The translations under genes and the position numbers were made by a program. The notes beneath the pieces are model-generated. The model made no database searches, had not been told where the DNA came from, and saw only the letters and a list, made by a program, of their open reading frames with translations. Below are positions 1 to 6,513 of a DNA stretch of 6,993 nucleotides, piece by piece. The stretch covers positions 1-6,993 of the forward strand of contig JAIFLS010000175.1 in assembly GCA_020048935.1 (NCBI GenBank), written 5' to 3'. The stretch comes from a bacterium. GTDB taxonomy: Bacteria; Verrucomicrobiota; Kiritimatiellia; UBA8416. How positions within the stretch are numbered: position 1 is the first letter of the stretch; every line of letters starts with the position of its first letter.

Positions 1-480
1 ATGCGCCGGAAGGCAGACCGTGAACGTTGTTCCGGCGCCGGGTTTACTCCGGACCTGCAGGGCCCCGTGATGCCCATGCACGATACCCTTGACAGTCGCC
101 AGGCCGAGTCCGCGCCCGGTCGCCTTGGTGGTGAAGAACGGGTCGAATATGTGCTCCAGTTTATCCGGATTGATCCCGCACCCGGTATCTTCGATTTCCA
201 GGATCACGAACCGGCCCGGTTTCGGTATGTCCTCGGTGTAGGGGCTCCGGAGGTCGTTGGCATCAAGATGCGCGGCCCTGGCGGAAACCGATATGGTACC
301 CGGTACGTCACCGATTGCCTGGGCCGCGTTGGTGAGCAGGTTGAGTATGACCTGGGTGATCCGGGTGTCGTCGGCCAGGATGGTCGGCAGTGCCGGGTCC
401 AGTGAACAGTCGAACACGATCTTCCTGGAGATGGATGCACGCAGCAGGCGGACGAGTTCCGTGATGCGTGCCGTAAGATG
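1..480 (-). pseudogene. Frame-shifted 3' part of the sensor kinase: HATPase_c domain, partial at window edge
   Basis: This is the ATP-binding half of the same histidine kinase, read with codons whose lowest coordinate is 1 mod 3, whereas the upstream gene uses 0 mod 3. The frame is open from 579 to base 1. Visible motifs in order: ELVRLLRASISRK (start of the domain), N box LLNLLTNAAQAIG-like (seen as ILNLLTNAAQAIG), G1 box EIEDTGCGI, F box DPFFTTK, G2 box GRGLGLATV, then a domain end near TFTVCLPAH at the edge. All ATP-binding motifs are intact, so the domain itself is not decayed. Joining the frames needs a net loss of 1 base (or 3n+1) near 480. The stretch between LLNFA and LLRAS is about ten residues shorter than is usual in related kinases. 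A receiver domain could follow beyond the edge but cannot be seen. This could be true inactivation, an assembly or sequencing error, or (least likely) programmed frameshifting. Confidence 0.85.
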
Positions 481-3206
481 GCGAAGTTGAGCAAATCCGT
501 GCAGAGACTCGCGGCGTGTTTGGCAGCCGTCTCGATATCGGTCAGGTATTCCGGGCCTCTATAGCCGGCGGGAAGATCGTCACGCATCATCTCTGCATAC
601 CCGATGACGACACTCATGAGATTGTTGAAATCATGGGCCACGCCGCTCGCCAGTGCCCCGAGGCTTTCCATCTTGTGTTTCTGTTGCAGGCGCTGTTGCA
701 TTTCCTTGTAGCTCGTCAAGTCACGCGCCGTGATGACAATTCCCTGCACCTGTCCGGCACGGTCCCCCATCACGGATGCCGACAGGAGCGCTGGCACGTG
801 CTTGTCTCCGGAGGCGAGCAGGGTACACTCACGGTTCCTGATCATGCCGTCATCGAGAATGTGCCGGATCCCATCGTTGTCGAGGAGCCGCTGGCAGTCC
901 GGGCTGAGAATCGTGGCGGCAGGCATGCCGATTAGTTCATTCCGGGTATGCCCGGTAAGGTCCAGGGCGGCGTCATTGACCACGGCAATCGAGCCGCACT
1001 GGTCGGCCACGATGATGGCGTCACGGATGGAACGGATGATGTTTTCCGAGAAATCCTGGGTGCTTTCCAGTTGGGTCTTCAGATTTTCGATGGTCTTCTT
1101 CGATGGATCTTCCGCGACATGCAGCGTTACCGGCGGAGCCTCGTCCGAATACATGAAATCGACGTCGACGGCTTTGATATGGAATATATAGAGGCCTGCC
1201 GGAAGTCCTTCATAACGTACATATTCATCCCAGGTCTCACGCCACCCGGCCTCATATCCTTCAAGGCGGTACAGGTATTTAAGATGCCCCATTTTTGTAC
1301 TGGATCCCTCATACTGGATGGTGACCGCGGGTATGCCCGCGTGCAGGTTCACCATCGTTGTGGCGTCATGAGTTACGTTGGTCACGACATGTGTCACCGT
1401 CAGGAAGGGTTTCGCCTCGTAACAGGGATGATAGCTATAGACCCCGCGGATGGTGGCGATGATGATATCCCCGTTGCTTAAAAGGTTGATTCCCTTGACA
1501 TGATCTTCAGGCAGGCCGTACGCGGTTGTCATTTGCTGGTACGCTTGTCCATCGTATTTCACGATTCCTTTGGTGGTGCCGAACCAGATCACTCCCCGTG
1601 TGTCTTCAAGAATACAAGTGGCCTCGACCGCAATGCTTTGTCCATCGGGCAGGACTTCCCTGGTGGACGTGCCATCGAAGCAGAAGACCGGGCCGTCCAC
1701 GGTGGCCAGCCAAAGCCGCTTCTGGCTGTCCTCGCACCCGCACACGATCATAGGGTTATCGCCGGGCAACAGGCATTCGAGCCATTTGGGCTCCTTGCCG
1801 TCAAAATAGTACAGTCCGCCATGGTCTGCGCGCGTGAGCACAAGGACACCACGCGAGAACTCAAGAAAGCTGTTGCGATGGAATCGATGAAGCCCCAGAT
1901 CACTATAGGTGGATTGCCATTCATCAACTCCCTCGCAGCGCACGATAAGCTTCGACGTTGCGATCCAGACAACACCCTTCCGGTCGCAGATGGCGCCATA
2001 AACCGCATCTTCTTTACGTCCCCGTAATAAGCGGCTTTGCATGGTCTCCAGGTCCACCTCATATAACCTGCGTGCGGACTTCAGGAGGAGTTGCCCTGCA
2101 GGGCCCCGGCAGATGGCGGAATACGATCCACAGGCGATGGTCTTGTTGACGATGGTCAAGGCGACTTCATCCCAGTGGAGCAGCCCGTTCATGGGTGTCG
2201 CCAGGAAGACGCCCTTGTCCGAGTTACAGGTGGCGTTGGTGCCGTGGGGCGTGATCATGAAGAACGTTTCGGGATCATACATGCAGAGACCGACACCTTT
2301 GCACGCAAACCAGATTCTTTTCTGCCGGTCCTGTGTTGCACACGCGATCAGTAGGGAGGAAAGCCCGTCTTCGGTTGAGAAATTGACAACGCCATGCGGC
2401 GTTACGCAGGAAACAGCAACATCAGAGCCTAAAAGCCATACGTTTCCATCGTCGTCCTCGATCAGCGCGGAGTACGCTGCACTCTCAAGTTCCGGCTCGA
2501 TGAGGCTACATGAGCCTCCTTCGACTCTTAGGATACCTCCGGGTGTTGCTACCCACGCAACGTCACCGTGCGACACGAGAAGCTCCCACATGCGGAGGTT
2601 GGCATTCAGGTTTGCTGGCCTGATCGCCCGTGCTTCCTTTCCATCATAGCGATACAGGCCGGTTTCGCTGGTAAACCAGAGTTCGCCACTGGGCGAAAAG
2701 GCGACGCCATGTACCTTGCCTTCGGCGTTGAACACGGCATCGATGAGTGTCGCGTTCTGCTTGGCGAGGCGGACCAGTTTGTTGGGGATGCCAATGACGA
2801 TATCGCTGTTCTTGTGTGTGGTCCACAGCCAGTAAGCCTTGGACAGGTCCGGCACAAGCGCAGTGCAGTCGGTCAAGGTACGGTCTTTCAGGTCCACGGA
2901 CAGCAACCGGCCTGCCTTGGTAATGCCCCACCATTGGTCATCGCCGGAAAAGCCGACACGCTGCAATGGGACGTCAACATTCAGCTCAGCGAGGACGTTC
3001 CTGGTGTGCAAACCATCAAAACACCCCAAACAGACTGTCGCGCTGCTATCGCCTGACTGGCTGAACCAGATCAGACCGCCGCCTGACTGGCTGAACCAGA
3101 TCAGACCGCGCCTGTCTGCATAGATCGCATCAGGAGAAAAGCCCGCTGGCATTCCGAACCGGCGCCACGTGCCCCGCTTCTCAAGGATGTTCCGAGTAAA
3201 GCTCAT
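204..3206 (-). CDS. Propeller/Y_Y_Y/PAS sensor histidine kinase, soluble form, frame broken before the ATPase domain
   Basis: Signal-sensing histidine kinase, expected to autophosphorylate on a histidine. Domains by residue: propeller repeats about 12-592, with 'G-x-IWF' type strands at 31-42, 172-189, 251-261, 294-311, 408-418, 493-511 and 535-553; Y_Y_Y domain about 598-697; short helical linker 702-720; PAS about 720-830; HisKA about 843-906 with phospho-acceptor His858 in the motif AHDFNN. From about residue 910 the translation turns into low-complexity Arg/Ser/Pro sequence ending at 204, while the ATPase domain continues in another frame (see 1-480), so the last ~90 residues are probably not native. 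The ATG at 3204-3206 has a strong SD (GGGAGGAAAGG) about 3 bases upstream, and an in-frame TAG lies at 3258-3260, so no upstream signal peptide was missed. No membrane segment is visible between Y_Y_Y and PAS, although family members are usually periplasmic sensors anchored there. It is divergent from the transporter operon. Family assignment is secure; ligand and regulon are unknown. Confidence 0.88.
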   Translation of the reverse strand: MSFTRNILEKRGTWRRFGMPAGFSPDAIYADRRGLIWFSQSGGGLIWFSQSGDSSATVCLGCFDGLHTRNVLAELNVDVPLQRVGFSGDDQWWGITKAGRLLSVDLKDRTLTDCTALVPDLSKAYWLWTTHKNSDIVIGIPNKLVRLAKQNATLIDAVFNAEGKVHGVAFSPSGELWFTSETGLYRYDGKEARAIRPANLNANLRMWELLVSHGDVAWVATPGGILRVEGGSCSLIEPELESAAYSALIEDDDGNVWLLGSDVAVSCVTPHGVVNFSTEDGLSSLLIACATQDRQKRIWFACKGVGLCMYDPETFFMITPHGTNATCNSDKGVFLATPMNGLLHWDEVALTIVNKTIACGSYSAICRGPAGQLLLKSARRLYEVDLETMQSRLLRGRKEDAVYGAICDRKGVVWIATSKLIVRCEGVDEWQSTYSDLGLHRFHRNSFLEFSRGVLVLTRADHGGLYYFDGKEPKWLECLLPGDNPMIVCGCEDSQKRLWLATVDGPVFCFDGTSTREVLPDGQSIAVEATCILEDTRGVIWFGTTKGIVKYDGQAYQQMTTAYGLPEDHVKGINLLSNGDIIIATIRGVYSYHPCYEAKPFLTVTHVVTNVTHDATTMVNLHAGIPAVTIQYEGSSTKMGHLKYLYRLEGYEAGWRETWDEYVRYEGLPAGLYIFHIKAVDVDFMYSDEAPPVTLHVAEDPSKKTIENLKTQLESTQDFSENIIRSIRDAIIVADQCGSIAVVNDAALDLTGHTRNELIGMPAATILSPDCQRLLDNDGIRHILDDGMIRNRECTLLASGDKHVPALLSASVMGDRAGQVQGIVITARDLTSYKEMQQRLQQKHKMESLGALASGVAHDFNNLMSVVIGYAEMMRDDLPAGYRGPEYLTDIETAAKHAASLCTDLLNFAILRHASRNSSACCVHPSPGRSCSTVHWTRHCRPSWPTTPGSPRSYSTCSPTRPRQSVTYRVPYRFPPGPRILMPTTSGAPTPRTYRNRAGS
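3050..3109. repeat. Perfect 30-bp tandem duplication inside the sensor kinase gene
   Basis: Bases 3050-3079 and 3080-3109 are identical (unit begins CGCCTGACTGG and ends CAGACCGC). The unit is in frame and adds ten residues, so the protein reads GLIWFSQSGG then GLIWFSQSGD at residues 34-53. This doubles one signature strand of the first propeller blade rather than a whole blade. The perfect identity points to a very recent slippage event or an assembly artefact. Confidence 0.95.
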
Positions 3207-3228
3207 GACCTTTCCTCCCCGAATCTGA

Positions 3229-3256
3229 ATTCTAGCGGGTGCATGCGCCGAATCAA
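3229..3256 (-). promoter_or_regulatory. Candidate sigma-70 type promoter for the sensor kinase
   Basis: On the minus strand, TTGATT (3251-3256) and TAGAAT (3229-3234) are separated by 16 bp. The -10 matches the consensus at five of six positions and the -35 at four of six. The predicted start lies near 3222, leaving a short leader of about 16 nt that contains the SD. Based on sequence match only. Confidence 0.5.
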
Positions 3257-3279
3257 CCTATTTCTGTACAAATCGGTTG
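3254..3279. promoter_or_regulatory. Imperfect dyad between the divergent genes, possible operator
   Basis: CAACC (3254-3258) and GGTTG (3275-3279) form inverted arms flanking the palindrome TGTACA (3265-3270). The centres of the two symmetries differ by one base. The left arm overlaps the -35 of the minus-strand promoter candidate and the right arm touches the plus-strand -35 candidate, a suitable place for a regulator controlling both directions. The arms are short, so chance is a real alternative. Confidence 0.25.
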
Positions 3280-3308
3280 TTGAACTTCCACGAATAAAGA
3301 CTTACTCT
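3280..3308 (+). promoter_or_regulatory. Weak candidate promoter for the EF-hand/transporter operon
   Basis: TTGAAC (3280-3285) and TACTCT (3303-3308) with 17-bp spacing. The -35 matches four of six consensus bases; the -10 matches three, including the conserved T, A and final T. Transcription would start near 3315, giving a leader of about 40 nt. A better plus-strand candidate was not seen in the intergenic region, so a regulated or alternative-sigma promoter is possible. Confidence 0.3.
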
Positions 3309-3344
3309 GTGAACATCAGGCGGATGGTGTGGCAACATTAAACT

Positions 3345-3351
3345 AAGGGAG
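3345..3351 (+). promoter_or_regulatory. Ribosome binding site of the EF-hand gene, favours the second ATG
   Basis: AAGGGAG ends 3 bases before the first ATG (3355) but 6 bases before the second ATG (3358). The spacing favours initiation at 3358, which would shorten the protein by one Met and leave the signal peptide unchanged. Confidence 0.55.
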
Positions 3352-3354
3352 CGC

Positions 3355-3894
3355 ATGATGAAGCTCGTCGTTATGACCGTGGGGCTGGCATTCGTGGTTG
3401 GCGCAACGTCTATCGTTCTCGCCGAAGAGGGTGAATCTACAACGAAGCCGCAGTTTATAAAAACCAGAATGGAATGGGCCAGGAATAATCCGAACTGGAA
3501 ACCGACACCGGAGGAACTCGAAGCCGAGTTCGATCAGCGCGATGTGGACAAGGATGGTGCCTTGTCCAAGATGGAAGCCGAATCGAAGCTGAAGAAGCAA
3601 TGGGTCAACCAGATGCTGGAATGGGCGAAGAATAATCCGAACTGGAAGCCGACGCGGGAGGAACTGGAAGCCGAATTCGACCAGCGCGATTTGAATAAGG
3701 ACGGAACCTTATCGAAGACCGAAGCCGAAGCGAAACTGAAGAGGCAATGGGTCAGCCAGCAGTTGGAATGGGCGAGGAATAATCCGAACTGGAAGCCGAC
3801 GCGGGAGGACCTCGAGGCCAAATTCGATAAGCTCGATGCGAATAAGGATGGGATCCTTGCCGAAGAAGAATCCGCCAGCAAGAAATCCCAATAG
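3355..3894 (+). CDS. Secreted triple EF-hand repeat protein
   Basis: Small exported protein predicted to bind calcium outside the cytoplasm. Residues 1-23 form a signal peptide (positive start, hydrophobic VVMTVGLAFVVGATSIVLA core, likely cleavage after LA|EE). The rest is three tandem units with a strict 49-residue period starting at residues 39, 88 and 137, the last truncated at 43 residues. Each unit has the invariant NNPNWKPT segment, an acidic helix (EELEAEFDQRD type), a canonical 12-residue EF loop and a Lys/Glu-rich exit helix. The loops are D63-E74 (DVDKDGALSKME), D112-E123 (DLNKDGTLSKTE) and D161-E172 (DANKDGILAEEE), with Asp/Asn ligands at 1, 3 and 5, Gly at 6 and Glu at 12 all kept. 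EF-hands usually pair, so three is odd. The TAG stop is 2 nt before the next gene, making it the first cistron of the transporter operon. I do not recognise a named family; calcium binding is well supported, the role is not. Confidence 0.9.
   Translation: MMKLVVMTVGLAFVVGATSIVLAEEGESTTKPQFIKTRMEWARNNPNWKPTPEELEAEFDQRDVDKDGALSKMEAESKLKKQWVNQMLEWAKNNPNWKPTREELEAEFDQRDLNKDGTLSKTEAEAKLKRQWVSQQLEWARNNPNWKPTREDLEAKFDKLDANKDGILAEEESASKKSQ
3469..3891 (+). repeat. Three tandem 147-bp coding repeats (49 aa each, last one partial)
   Basis: Units are 3469-3615, 3616-3762 and 3763-3891. Units 2 and 3 share an uninterrupted identical stretch of 33 bases (3630-3662 and 3777-3809) around the NNPNWKPTRE codons, and unit 1 differs mostly at synonymous positions there. 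Identity at the DNA level shows the array grew by recent in-frame duplication or is being homogenised by recombination. Confidence 0.92.
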
Positions 3895-3896
3895 TA

Positions 3897-4784
3897 ATGA
3901 TGAGTCGATTCCTGAGAGCATTCCCGCTTCCGGTTATTGCCTTCCTTGTTTGTTTCCCGGGGTGTGCAGAGCAGAAGAATTCGGTGAGTCCCGAGGAACG
4001 ATTGGCGGCAGGCTGGCAGAATTTCAGGGGCGGTGAGTTCAGCTTGGCGTTGCGGGATTTCAAGGGGGTCGGGGCTGTCACCGCTATTGACAGTCCGGTT
4101 CATCTGGCCGCGCTTTATGGTGAAGCGACCACTTGGTATCTGCGGCGCCCGGACGAGGATCCGGCCAGATCCGCCACGCTGTACCGGCAGGTGATTCAAC
4201 TCGCTCCGACCAACTCCTTGGCGGCGTGGAGCTGGCTGGCCTTGGCGCGGATCAAGGCGCAACCCGTCGAGGGAAATGCCCCCGAACTTGAGCCGTTGGT
4301 CCTGGCCTACCAGGAAGTGATCGACCGTTTTCCGTTTCACCCGGCTGGCGAGGAGGCCTTGCTGTTGCAGCAGGCGGCCAGATTGGAGGATCCGGGTACG
4401 GCCAGGGCACGTGAGGTGCTTGAGGTCCTGGATGCGTTTCTGGAAACCCATCCCGAAAGTCCGTGGCGGAGCGCCGCCTATGGTCTGGTGGCGCATTGCT
4501 GCCGGATGCTGGGGCTGGAGGAGCGGAGGCTGGAGGCCGCTATCCAGGCTTGGAAGATGGCGGAGGTAGACCCCACGAACCCATTCCAGGATTTGGCGGT
4601 GACCTATTGGCAGATTGCGACCATCGCCGAGTTCGAGCTCGGCGATTTTGAGACGGCGCGCGAGTACTACCGGCGGCTGATTGATGAATATCCTGCCGAA
4701 CAGCGTGTGTTTGTCGCGATACAGGAGCTGGCCCGTATGGATGAACTTGAAGCCCGGTTGAGAACGGAGGCGTCAACACCGTGA
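3897..4784 (+). CDS. TPR-like putative lipoprotein
   Basis: Envelope protein with alpha-helical tetratricopeptide-like repeats, a scaffold for protein contacts. The N-terminus (MMSRFLRAFPLPVIAFLVCF) is a basic-hydrophobic signal ending at PGC23AEQ; Cys23 could be lipidated, but the lipobox FPGC is atypical at -3. Helical repeat pairs can be seen at about 34-66, 68-105, 134-167, 173-205, 212-225 and 237-267, with TPR hallmarks such as 'A-x-x-x-Y-R-x-x-I-x-x-x-P'. The last, near 245-267 (GDFETAREYYRRLIDEYP), is the clearest. Start choice: ATG at 3897 or the adjacent ATG at 3900; there is no good SD, so translation probably depends on the upstream gene, whose stop lies 2 nt away. Its own TGA overlaps the next start (GTGA). 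The context suggests an accessory to the uptake system, perhaps an organiser in the periplasm or at a membrane; that role is inference. YfiO/BamD-like and other TPR lipoproteins are similar in style. Confidence 0.85.
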   Translation: MMSRFLRAFPLPVIAFLVCFPGCAEQKNSVSPEERLAAGWQNFRGGEFSLALRDFKGVGAVTAIDSPVHLAALYGEATTWYLRRPDEDPARSATLYRQVIQLAPTNSLAAWSWLALARIKAQPVEGNAPELEPLVLAYQEVIDRFPFHPAGEEALLLQQAARLEDPGTARAREVLEVLDAFLETHPESPWRSAAYGLVAHCCRMLGLEERRLEAAIQAWKMAEVDPTNPFQDLAVTYWQIATIAEFELGDFETAREYYRRLIDEYPAEQRVFVAIQELARMDELEARLRTEASTP

Positions 4785-6511
4785 GCAAGTCTATCGGTTC
4801 ATTCCTGAAGAAGCACTCCGCCCTGATCGTGGTGGGCGCAACGTTCCTCTGGTCGGGTTTGTCGATCCTTAGTTCCCGTCGCGCGGAGACGCCCTCGAAG
4901 GACGGCGTGGTCCTGCGGATTGGGCATTGGCAATTGGAGGCGGGGGTGCGCAGCGGCTTCAACGCCATGGCAGAGGCCTATCACAAGCTCCACCCGAATG
5001 TGACTATCATCCAGGACGCGGTGCCCGAGGGGACCTATGGACAGTGGATGTCGACCCAGTTGATGGGGGGGACTGCGCCGGATATGCTGGAAGCCGGAAA
5101 AGTTCCCTACAATGTGCTGCTCGGCTACTATAACCGGTATTTTTTGCCGATGACCTCCGTTGTGAACCAGCCCAACCCTTATAACAAGGGAGGGTCGATG
5201 GAAGACGTTCCCTGGCGCAAGACCTACAAGGACAGTATGCGCAGTGGCTATATTGAGGAACTGCAGGAATACATGCAGATACCGCTATCGCAATTCGGGG
5301 TCAGGGTTTTCTACAATAAGGATCTGCTGAAGCGGCTTACCGGGCGGGAGATTCCACCCCGCGATTATCGCGAATTCCTGGAAGTCTGCCGCAAAATCAG
5401 GAGCCAGGCGAGTGAGAATGGCAAGCCCTATGTCCCGGTTGCCGGATCCGGTTACCACATGTGGATGTGGGATGGGTACATGGCCGATCCGCTTACTTAT
5501 GGCGCCTTGCGCCACCTGGACTTCAACCGGGATGCCTCGGTGGGCAATGACGAGCTGTATGTCGGGTTCAAGACGGGGCGCATTAACTTCGGCTTTCCTG
5601 CGTTTGAAGCCAAGTACCGCATGATCCGGCAGTTGACGGAACAGTTCCAGTCCGGGTTTACCGGCCTGGGGCGGGATGAGGCGGTATTCCTGTTTGCCCA
5701 GCAACAGGCCGTGTTCATTTCGACCGGTACCTGGGATGTGGGCAGCCTGCATGAACAGGCTCGCGGCGTATTCGAGGTCGGTATTATGGAATTCCCATTT
5801 CCAACTCCGGATGATCCCGAATTCGGTAAATTCGCAGAGGGTCCGGTCTATGACAAGACGTTTACCGGTTTCGCTTTTGTGGTGACGCGCACCTGTAAAC
5901 ACCCGGAGGTGGCCATCGACTTCCTGCGGTTTGTCGGGAGTCAAAAGGGGAATGAGGAGTTGAACCGCATGATCGGGTGGATCCCGGCCATCAAGGACAC
6001 CCAGGTCGCTCCCATGTTGGAACCCTTCAATCCCCAGCTGCAGGGGATATTCGGCTGCATGCCCATCACCTTGGGCGGGGAGACCATCATCAAATGGACC
6101 CAGCTCTCTTCCCTTTACCAGGTGAATCAGATTAGTTATCCCCAGTTGACCGCCGAATTCCTTCCCTTTTACCTGGAGCATGGGGAGGATGAATGGGCGG
6201 AGTTGTACCGCAACCGGCGACGGGGAATGGTCCGCGATGAACAACTGATCGCCGGGATGCGCGATATGGCCGGAGCATCCCCGGCCGATGCTTCCTCGAC
6301 GCGGTGGATCAAGTACCGCCAGCTGACTACCAACCGCTTGATCAACCGGGATCTGAATGCCGCCTTTCTGCGGAACCAACTGGAGGCGGGCGGGGCGGGG
6401 CATGTGGCGGTCCCCTATGAGTTCAGTCCTGAGGTGATAGCGGCGGTTAAGGCCCGCCTGGACCGCGGTCGCCCGGTCGAGCTGGTGGCGCCCGGCAAGG
6501 AAAGGGATTGA
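4781..6511 (+). CDS. ABC transporter extracellular solute-binding protein, family 1 (sugar type), long form
   Basis: Captures a solute, probably a sugar or oligosaccharide, and delivers it to the inner-membrane permease encoded next. Residues 14-30 form a hydrophobic signal or anchor (SALIVVGATFLWSGLSI) with no lipobox. The mature part starts with a typical SBP_bac_1 first strand and helix (VVLRIGHWQLEAG, then FNAMAEAYHKLHPNV, about 43-75), followed by the 'LMGGTAPDMLEAG' segment at 94-106 that shapes the first ligand-side loop. A later segment GTWDVGSLHEQ (about 317-327) fits the family's second-lobe hinge. At 576 residues it is clearly longer than the usual 400-450; the extra length includes a Tyr/Arg/Asn-rich helical C-terminus (about 465-576). 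Residues 247-258 (DFNRDASVGNDE) resemble an EF-hand loop. The start is GTG at 4781, overlapping the preceding TGA, with GGAGG at 4766-4770. The substrate cannot be read from sequence. Confidence 0.9.
   Translation: MSKSIGSFLKKHSALIVVGATFLWSGLSILSSRRAETPSKDGVVLRIGHWQLEAGVRSGFNAMAEAYHKLHPNVTIIQDAVPEGTYGQWMSTQLMGGTAPDMLEAGKVPYNVLLGYYNRYFLPMTSVVNQPNPYNKGGSMEDVPWRKTYKDSMRSGYIEELQEYMQIPLSQFGVRVFYNKDLLKRLTGREIPPRDYREFLEVCRKIRSQASENGKPYVPVAGSGYHMWMWDGYMADPLTYGALRHLDFNRDASVGNDELYVGFKTGRINFGFPAFEAKYRMIRQLTEQFQSGFTGLGRDEAVFLFAQQQAVFISTGTWDVGSLHEQARGVFEVGIMEFPFPTPDDPEFGKFAEGPVYDKTFTGFAFVVTRTCKHPEVAIDFLRFVGSQKGNEELNRMIGWIPAIKDTQVAPMLEPFNPQLQGIFGCMPITLGGETIIKWTQLSSLYQVNQISYPQLTAEFLPFYLEHGEDEWAELYRNRRRGMVRDEQLIAGMRDMAGASPADASSTRWIKYRQLTTNRLINRDLNAAFLRNQLEAGGAGHVAVPYEFSPEVIAAVKARLDRGRPVELVAPGKERD
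5519..5554 (+). other. EF-hand-like calcium loop inside the solute-binding protein
   Basis: Codons for residues 247-258 read DFNRDASVGNDE. Against the EF-hand consensus this has Asp1, Asn3, Asp5, a hydrophobic Val at 8, Gly at 9 and Glu at 12. Only position 6 departs (Ala instead of Gly). Galactose-binding periplasmic proteins are known to carry such a loop, which gives precedent, though they belong to a different binding-protein family. Confidence 0.5.
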
Positions 6512-6513
6512 TT

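Noticed and set aside
1..405. 134-codon plus-strand open frame at the left edge
   Set aside because: It is antisense to the intact HATPase_c motifs, which explain the coding signal on the other strand.
440..520. Programmed ribosomal frameshift joining the two kinase frames
   Set aside because: No slippery run of the usual kind and no obvious stimulatory structure were seen at the junction, and the missing linker residues are better explained by a deletion.
948..2649. Several plus-strand open frames of 140-200 codons opposite the sensor kinase
   Set aside because: They overlap one another and are antisense to PAS, Y_Y_Y and propeller sequence. None shows a domain or a convincing start.
3050..3109. 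CRISPR or other interspersed repeat
   Set aside because: Two directly adjacent copies with no spacer, lying in frame inside a gene, indicate a simple tandem duplication.
3325..3345. Possible sigma-54 promoter at TGGCAACATTAAACT
   Set aside because: The -24 like TGGCA is followed by no GC at the -12 position, and it would place the start inside the ribosome binding site.
3534..4496. 320-codon minus-strand open frame across the EF-hand and TPR genes
   Set aside because: It lies opposite two well-supported plus-strand genes. Its translation is a mirror of the EF-hand repeats (Ser/Phe-rich runs) and low-complexity Arg/Gln sequence with no recognisable domain.
5285..6403. 372-codon minus-strand open frame opposite the solute-binding protein gene
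   Set aside because: The plus-strand protein has clear family features over the whole stretch. The antisense frame shows no domain, and long antisense frames are common in GC-rich coding DNA.
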